10,510 nucleotides of DNA from NCBI GenBank assembly GCA_022709465.1, contig JAKLIT010000045.1, positions 1 through 10,510 on the forward strand, in the 5' to 3' direction. The position numbers were made by a program, and so were the translations under genes. How positions within the stretch are numbered: position 1 is the first letter of the stretch; every line of letters begins with the position of its first letter. Positions 7,349-10,510 of the stretch are shown piece by piece. This DNA is from Candidatus Omnitrophota bacterium. GTDB taxonomy: Bacteria; Omnitrophota; Koll11; Pluralincolimonadales; Pluralincolimonadaceae. The notes under the pieces were generated by a model that ran no database searches, was not told where the DNA came from, and saw only the letters and a list, made by a program, of their open reading frames with translations.

Positions 7349-7362
7349 CCCCTATATAGGGG
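7349..7362 (+). repeat. Spacer hairpin after tRNA-Pro
   Basis: CCCCTATATAGGGG is a perfect 14-base palindrome that begins seven bases after the tRNA-Pro CCA end. As RNA it can fold into a CCCCT/AGGGG stem with a 4-base loop. A sister hairpin with the same stem and the same distance follows tRNA-Arg. There is no T-run, so it is more likely a processing or stability element than a terminator. Confidence 0.7.
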
Positions 7363-7374
7363 GTAGAGAAATAC

Positions 7375-7451
7375 GCGCCTGTAGCTCAGTTGGATAGAGC
7401 AGCTGCCTTCTAAGCAGCGGGCCGGGCGTTCGAGTCGCCCCAGGCGCGCCA
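7375..7451 (+). tRNA. tRNA-Arg (TCT)
   Basis: A complete 77-base cloverleaf. The acceptor stem GCGCCTG (7375-7381) pairs with CAGGCGC (7441-7447), followed by discriminator G and an encoded CCA. The anticodon stem GCTGC/GCAGC holds the loop CTTCTAA with anticodon TCT, which reads AGA and AGG. The T-arm is GGGCG-TTCGAGT-CGCCC. AGG is used heavily in the GC-rich genes of this window, so this tRNA is likely in demand. Confidence 0.97.
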
Positions 7452-7457
7452 TAGGTT

Positions 7458-7471
7458 CCCCTGTTTAGGGG
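7458..7471 (+). repeat. Spacer hairpin after tRNA-Arg
   Basis: CCCCT (7458-7462), GTTT, AGGGG (7467-7471). The stem is identical to that of the hairpin after tRNA-Pro, only the four loop bases differ, and it starts at the same distance (seven bases) from the CCA end. Confidence 0.7.
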
Positions 7472-7480
7472 TAATGAACA

Positions 7481-7540
7481 ATCCCGAGTTCTGCCGAGTA
7501 GAATTTCGTAGAAATTCTACCGGCGCTTAGAACGAGGGAT
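7481..7540 (+). repeat. 60-base imperfect inverted repeat before tRNA-His
   Basis: Nested complementary arms pair in order: ATCCC (7481-7485) with GGGAT (7536-7540), GTTCT (7488-7492) with AGAAC (7529-7533), GCCG (7493-7496) with CGGC (7521-7524), and GTAGAATTTC (7498-7507) with GAAATTCTAC (7511-7520) around a GTA loop. That is 24 base pairs, interrupted only by a GA/GA internal loop, one bulged A and a 4-base bulge. The whole spacer between tRNA-Arg and tRNA-His is thus one long hairpin. It could be a dispersed palindromic element (MITE- or REP-like) or a processing signal. No coding potential. Confidence 0.75.
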
Positions 7541-7566
7541 AGGATTGATATATTTACAATTTCAAC

Positions 7567-7644
7567 GGTGGGTGTAGCTCAGCTGGTTAGAGCACGGGAC
7601 TGTGGCTCCCGTTGTCGCGGGTTCGATCCCCGTCACCCACCCCA
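7567..7644 (+). tRNA. tRNA-His (GTG)
   Basis: A complete tRNA with the histidine-specific extra G at -1 (7567) opposite discriminator C (7641). The acceptor stem GTGGGTG (7568-7574) pairs with CACCCAC (7634-7640) and CCA is encoded (7642-7644). The anticodon stem CGGGA/TCCCG holds the loop CTGTGGC with anticodon GTG. The T-G-T at positions 33-35 is the recognition element for tRNA-guanine transglycosylase, so G34 is a likely site of the queuosine whose precursor is made by the upstream genes. It is the last tRNA of the cluster. Confidence 0.97.
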
Positions 7645-7676
7645 GTCTTTCTCACCTCTAACCGAGAAGAGAGAGG

Positions 7677-7721
7677 ATCAAAGCCCTGTTTACTTAACGT
7701 GACCAGGGCTTTGATTTTTTT
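7677..7721 (+). terminator. Intrinsic terminator of the tRNA cluster
   Basis: ATCAAAGCCCTG (7677-7688) pairs perfectly with CAGGGCTTTGAT (7704-7715), a 12-bp stem with a 15-base loop, followed by a T-run to 7721. It lies 32 bases after the tRNA-His end and should stop the tRNA transcript. The stem's A/T ends make it potentially bidirectional. It marks the boundary to the AT-rich region. Confidence 0.88.
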
Positions 7722-7766
7722 AAGCTATTTTGGGAAATAATAGGATTTTATCATAGTAAAATAAAC

Positions 7767-7795
7767 TTGACATTATGTATAGTTTACTATACACT
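7767..7795 (+). promoter_or_regulatory. Promoter of the XRE regulator gene
   Basis: TTGACA (7767-7772, perfect consensus) and TACACT (7790-7795) are 17 bases apart. The -10 ends six bases before the ATG at 7802, so the transcript would start at or next to that codon and be leaderless. TATACA at 7788-7793 is an alternative -10 with a 15-base spacer. Confidence 0.65.
7776..7793. promoter_or_regulatory. Palindromic operator candidate in the regulator promoter
   Basis: TGTATAGTTTACTATACA is a perfect inverted repeat with 8-base arms and a TT centre. It fills most of the space between the -35 and -10 boxes and covers part of the -10, the classic position for repression. The XRE protein encoded immediately downstream is the obvious ligand, suggesting autoregulation. 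Confidence 0.6.
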
Positions 7796-7801
7796 ATATT
7801 T

Positions 7802-8041
7802 ATGCCAAATCATTCCATGCAGTTTAAAATAGTCAGCCGTTTGCCTGTATTCCGAGCAGAACGGGATATCACTCAGGAGGAACTTGCTAACGCCATAAAA
7901 GTTACCAGGGCAACAATTATCGCTATCGAAAAAGGAGATTACAACCCTTCTCTTGAATTGGCATTCAAGTTGGCGCGTTTTTTTAAAACCGATATTAACT
8001 CGCTCTTCTACGTAAAAGAAGAAAAAATAAAGGAGGATTAA
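7802..8041 (+). CDS. XRE-family helix-turn-helix transcriptional regulator
   Basis: A 79-residue DNA-binding protein made almost entirely of one XRE/Cro-type helix-turn-helix domain. RLPVFRAERDITQEELANAI (residues 13-32) leads into the recognition helix TRATIIAIEKG (35-45), then the NPSLELAFKLARFF helix (48-61). This is the compact subclass usually paired with a small membrane protein gene, as here. The frame is open from an ATG at 7775, but that codon lies inside the promoter, so it is rejected. ATG 7802 fits a leaderless transcript; ATG 7817 would also give a normal family N-terminus and neither has a Shine-Dalgarno site. The DNA is AT-rich, unlike the upstream operon, which suggests acquisition. 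It probably represses its own promoter through the palindrome at 7776-7793. Confidence 0.88.
   Translation: MPNHSMQFKIVSRLPVFRAERDITQEELANAIKVTRATIIAIEKGDYNPSLELAFKLARFFKTDINSLFYVKEEKIKED
8031..8036 (+). promoter_or_regulatory. Strong ribosome binding site for the membrane protein
   Basis: A perfect AGGAGG ends eight bases before the ATG at 8045 and lies in the last codons of the regulator gene. It is the strongest such site in the window; the operon genes upstream largely lack one. Confidence 0.85.
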
Positions 8042-8044
8042 AAA

Positions 8045-8638
8045 ATGGGCCGTTTAGACAAAATTGCTTCAAAATTATTTCTTTACGGTTTACCTGTTAT
8101 GCTGCTCTTGGCTTTTTTATCAAATATCGGTAAGGGGGAGATATTTAAACAGCTTCCGCAATCTTTAGACATAACCCGCAATCTTTTAGGAATGGTGATA
8201 TTTTTAACATGGATGCTGATAACTATGTATTTATCGCTGCGCCTGCTTACGTCAAAAGAATTTCGCGGGAAAGCGTTCTCGAGGCTTTTATTTTTAAAAA
8301 ACCGTGACGAACGGGAAGAATACCTGACCGGAAAAGCCATAAAAACCACTTTTTTTATAACTCTTGCGTTTTTGATTTTACTGTTTTGTTTGTCCTGTTT
8401 CCAGGTTTCGATATACAGGGTGCCGGTCGAAAAAGCTGTCAATGGAAAGACCGGATTCGTTAGACTTGGGATTAATCTAAATTTTATCCAAGAACAGGCT
8501 GCGCCGTCGCAAAACATCGGCGTGAAAAATATCTTTTCCTATACAAATTTTCCCATTTCCGCAACAGGTATAATTTTTATTCTTATTATTTGGAATATAC
8601 TTTGGTACAATTTTTTTATTCGCCGTTCGATGAAATAA
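8045..8638 (+). CDS. Four-helix membrane protein paired with the XRE regulator
   Basis: A 197-residue protein of unassigned function. Four hydrophobic helices are visible at about residues 12-28, 46-68, 101-120 and 171-190. A charged cytoplasmic-looking loop between helices 2 and 3 carries KNRDEREEYLTGKAIKTTF (about 85-103); this DERE-then-helix pattern recalls the small membrane proteins (DUF2178-like) that accompany compact XRE regulators. A polar loop of about 50 residues separates helices 3 and 4, and the C-terminus is basic. There are no catalytic motifs. The gene starts three bases after the regulator stop and has a perfect AGGAGG, so the two are one operon. The DNA is strongly AT-rich, as for the regulator. 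Its role (sensor, transporter part or stress-response membrane protein) cannot be told from the sequence. Confidence 0.8.
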   Translation: MGRLDKIASKLFLYGLPVMLLLAFLSNIGKGEIFKQLPQSLDITRNLLGMVIFLTWMLITMYLSLRLLTSKEFRGKAFSRLLFLKNRDEREEYLTGKAIKTTFFITLAFLILLFCLSCFQVSIYRVPVEKAVNGKTGFVRLGINLNFIQEQAAPSQNIGVKNIFSYTNFPISATGIIFILIIWNILWYNFFIRRSMK

Positions 8639-8738
8639 AAATAATATTTATAAATCTGTTTTTGATGGTCGCTATATCCTATAAATCAAATCGCTATTTT
8701 CTTGTTAAGCACACTCTTAAGTCCTGCAATACATACCT

Positions 8739-8803
8739 GTAGATAGAGAGAGATTTCCCCTTGTGGTCTACGAGCGGGACCCTATTTTTATGTCCCGAAG
8801 GGT
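8739..8803 (+). promoter_or_regulatory. Possible structured RNA with pseudoknot potential
   Basis: Three helices can be drawn. GTAGA (8739-8743) pairs with TCTAC (8767-8771). CGGGAC (8775-8780) pairs with GTCCCG (8792-8797). CCCTT (8758-8762), in the loop of the first helix, pairs with AAGGG (8798-8802), which directly follows the second helix, so a pseudoknot would stack on it. A competing pairing ACCCT (8779-8783) with AGGGT (8799-8803) gives a possible switch. I could not match it to a known riboswitch class. The promoter-like boxes seen lie downstream of it, so it may not be part of the surface-protein mRNA. It may also be chance. Confidence 0.35.
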
Positions 8804-8859
8804 TAAAGACTTAGGTGCGATTTAGCTTTGAATATCCCGTCACATATCAGGAAAATGTT

Positions 8860-8889
8860 TTGGCTTTATTTTAGGTTTTAATGTATACT
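8860..8889 (+). promoter_or_regulatory. Candidate promoter of the surface-protein gene
   Basis: TTGGCT (8860-8865) and TATACT (8884-8889) are 18 bases apart. A second pair, TTGCGG (8893-8898) and TATAGA (8917-8922), also 18 bases apart, lies closer to the gene. Either would give a leader of about 10-45 bases that includes the GGGG at 8929-8932, seven bases before the ATG. Which is used cannot be decided by eye. Confidence 0.4.
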
Positions 8890-8939
8890 ATTTTGCGGTT
8901 ATCATAATATAAACAGTATAGACAAAATGGGGTTTATGA

Positions 8940-10510
8940 ATGAAGAAAATCTGCAGCATCATTGTAGCATTTTTTCTAGTTCTTTTATGTTCAACTTCTG
9001 TATTTGCGTATAATTTTGAGCTTAAGGGACAAGGATTCTGGGCTTATTCCGGTACCCAGTCCCAAACCGTCGACCGTGTTGATACTGCTAAAGCCGGAGA
9101 TAATGTCGATGCCAATGGGCATGAGCTAATTGTGAGCGGTTATCCCGACGCTAACGATGGCGGCGGCCCCTACAACTTTACTTTGGGCGATATTACCGGC
9201 AGCAATTCCACAAGTGTGCTGGATATAGGTTGGGGTGGAGATCATTCATTCAATGTGACGATAAATTCGGTTAATATGACCGATCCGAGCGGCCGTATGC
9301 AGGTTGACAACGGATGGGATGACACAGATGCAATTACGGCTACCGTGACCAACGGCGTTACGGTTCATGAGCTGGACATCAGGCACTATTCTACTACAAC
9401 CGCAGCAGATGTTGCTTTGACGGTGGAGGGCGCGCTTTCAGCCACGACTACCGTGATCTCGGTAGATCAAACTGGAGGCGGCACCGCATCCGGCGGCATC
9501 GCAACATTGACGGCAAACGGAAGCACCGTCGGACTCGGTACATGCACTCTTAATAGCAAACACGGGACCGCTACGCTGACCTTAAGCGGCAGCGGCGACC
9601 AGGCAGTGACAGGAACGATTAACGGTACAAGCGCTAACTATGGTAATTTAAACGTAAACGGGTCGGGCAATACCACATTTGCCGGTGCTATAGGCACTAC
9701 TTCTTTAAACCAGATCAATATCGCCGCAGCAACCGGTAAGACCGCCGAATTCGACAGCACTGTGGGAGCGACCACAATTACAATGAGCGGTGCGGGCAAA
9801 GCTCAATTTGACGGTGCTGTTAACGTGACAAATTTGAATATCAATTCAACAGGAGCGGTTGTCCTGAATGCGGCGTCAGGTATTACTACAACCACGCTCG
9901 GCGCGGCAGGAGAATTGGAACTTAACAATACGTTAACAGGGAATGTTAATAATGGCGGTTATCTTTTGACAGTTAAGAATACCGAAAACGGCAGTATAGA
10001 TGGTGTTATAAGCGGTAATGGCGGCCTGACCAAGACCGGCTCGGCAATATTAACGCTATTTGATGTTAACACCTATACCGGGACAACGACAGTCGATGCC
10101 GGTACATTATATACAAATGCGTCTAATTTGCCGGTTAGCACCCTTGGAAATTCAAATGCTATTGTGGTCAATGACGGCGGCACAATAGATTGCAGTGCTA
10201 CCGCGGGCCAGCCTTACGACAATTCGTTTGTTGGGTCGGCTGCCAATACCGCGACTATCACGATCAATGCAGGTGGTGTCATTACCGATAGCTTTGGCCA
10301 CTCGAACCACCTTAAGGCATTAATATTAAACGGCGGCACTCTGTCTGAGACGGGCGGGGCGAACGCCCAGTATGGCAACTGGAATTTTGACTACGGAGTT
10401 TCTACTCCCGGAAATGGAAATACTTCCTATATTACCGGCGGCAATGCCACACTGGGCCAGACCGGCGGTACGGCCTTCGATATCGGCGCGCGCGATACGG
10501 TAAAAGTGTC
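8940..10510 (+). CDS. Secreted surface protein with autotransporter-associated beta-strand repeat, 5' part
   Basis: The frame is open from ATG 8940 to the window end, giving 523 codons of an unfinished gene. The product starts with a clear Sec signal peptide: MKK, a hydrophobic core (IVAFFLVLLC) and a signal peptidase I site after STSVFA (residue 23). The cysteine in the core is not in a good lipobox. The mature part is rich in Thr, Gly, Asn and Ala and poor in charge, as in right-handed beta-helices. Short degenerate repeats with F-x-G/S-x-V spacing occur near residues 247, 271 and 290. At about 357-390 the segment ISGNGGLTKTGSAILTL...YTGTTTVDAGTL matches the autotransporter-associated beta-strand repeat. 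The C-terminus, which would show an autotransporter barrel or a PEP-CTERM-like sorting signal, is outside the window. GGGG at 8929-8932 is a plausible ribosome binding site. Likely role: cell-surface or secreted adhesin-like protein; ligand unknown. Confidence 0.85.
   Translation, partial: MKKICSIIVAFFLVLLCSTSVFAYNFELKGQGFWAYSGTQSQTVDRVDTAKAGDNVDANGHELIVSGYPDANDGGGPYNFTLGDITGSNSTSVLDIGWGGDHSFNVTINSVNMTDPSGRMQVDNGWDDTDAITATVTNGVTVHELDIRHYSTTTAADVALTVEGALSATTTVISVDQTGGGTASGGIATLTANGSTVGLGTCTLNSKHGTATLTLSGSGDQAVTGTINGTSANYGNLNVNGSGNTTFAGAIGTTSLNQINIAAATGKTAEFDSTVGATTITMSGAGKAQFDGAVNVTNLNINSTGAVVLNAASGITTTTLGAAGELELNNTLTGNVNNGGYLLTVKNTENGSIDGVISGNGGLTKTGSAILTLFDVNTYTGTTTVDAGTLYTNASNLPVSTLGNSNAIVVNDGGTIDCSATAGQPYDNSFVGSAANTATITINAGGVITDSFGHSNHLKALILNGGTLSETGGANAQYGNWNFDYGVSTPGNGNTSYITGGNATLGQTGGTAFDIGARDTVKV

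Larger units (their letters stand above)
8639..8939 (+). other. Gene-free AT-rich region before the surface-protein gene
   Basis: About 300 bases without a supportable gene on either strand. The first 100 bases are AT-rich and hold only a short direct repeat (TCGCTAT twice, near 8672 and 8694). No intrinsic terminator for the membrane-protein gene could be found. The middle (8739-8803) can fold into a pseudoknot-like RNA and the last 80 bases hold promoter-like boxes; these are listed separately. Confidence 0.7.

Noticed and set aside
7775..7801. Upstream ATG for the XRE regulator
   Set aside because: It lies between the -35 and -10 boxes and would not be transcribed from the evident promoter.
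7645..8640. Integrase-linked attachment site at tRNA-His
   Set aside because: No second copy of the tRNA-His 3' end and no integrase is found in the window, so an attachment site cannot be supported.
8739..8820. Known riboswitch such as cyclic-di-GMP or preQ1
   Set aside because: The conserved bases of those classes, as I recall them, are not present; only generic pairing potential is seen.
8881..8922. Second operator for the XRE protein before the surface-protein gene
   Set aside because: TATACT and AGTATA form an inverted pair, but the half-site differs from TGTATAGT and the spacing is much larger; both are better read as -10 boxes.
8940..9008. Lipoprotein signal in the surface protein
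   Set aside because: The residues before the cysteine (VLL) do not fit a lipobox, while an AxA-like site (VFA) follows at the right distance for signal peptidase I.
8936..9013. 25-codon frame from ATG 8936 overlapping the surface-protein start
   Set aside because: It is out of frame with the signal peptide, ends after 25 codons and has poor spacing to GGGG; ATG 8940 gives a clear secreted protein.

Overview
The window reads as part of a Gram-negative, probably anaerobic and uncultivated bacterium. A 971-residue AsmA-like envelope protein and a secreted protein with autotransporter-associated beta-strand repeats point to a double membrane. A two-subunit, oxygen-sensitive class I fumarase points to anaerobic metabolism. 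The style (very tight overlapping genes, few Shine-Dalgarno sites, GC-rich core with AT-rich accessory patches) would fit Omnitrophota or a similar lineage, but that placement is only a guess.

Bases 1-4277 hold one plus-strand operon in which every junction overlaps or abuts: queD (3' end only), queC, queE, the alpha and beta subunits of fumarase, rph and rdgB. QueD, QueC and QueE make 7-cyano-7-deazaguanine (preQ0), the queuosine precursor. Fumarase interconverts fumarate and malate. Rph trims tRNA 3' ends and RdgB clears deaminated purine nucleotides.

Bases 4243-7158 hold a large minus-strand gene for an AsmA-like protein. It meets rdgB tail to tail with a 35-base overlap. Its start faces a plus-strand tRNA cluster (Pro-TGG, Arg-TCT, His-GTG; 7265-7644) across a compact divergent promoter region. 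The cluster has its own sigma70-like promoter, a terminator-like hairpin in its leader, hairpins in each spacer and a strong intrinsic terminator at 7677-7721. The tRNA-His is a queuosine substrate type, so it is a likely client of the upstream pathway.

From about 7720 to 8640 the DNA becomes clearly AT-rich. It carries a small two-gene module: an XRE-type regulator with an 18-bp palindrome inside its own promoter, and a four-helix membrane protein translated from a perfect AGGAGG site. This looks like a mobile or acquired accessory module next to a tRNA gene. A 301-base gene-free region follows, containing a possible pseudoknotted leader RNA and candidate promoters. The last 1.57 kb is the 5' part of a gene for a secreted, Thr/Asn/Gly-rich beta-helix surface protein that runs off the window.

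No clearly new system stands out. The most unusual parts are the structured RNA elements around the tRNAs, two apparently leaderless starts, the autoregulated regulator/membrane-protein pair and the putative leader of the surface-protein gene.
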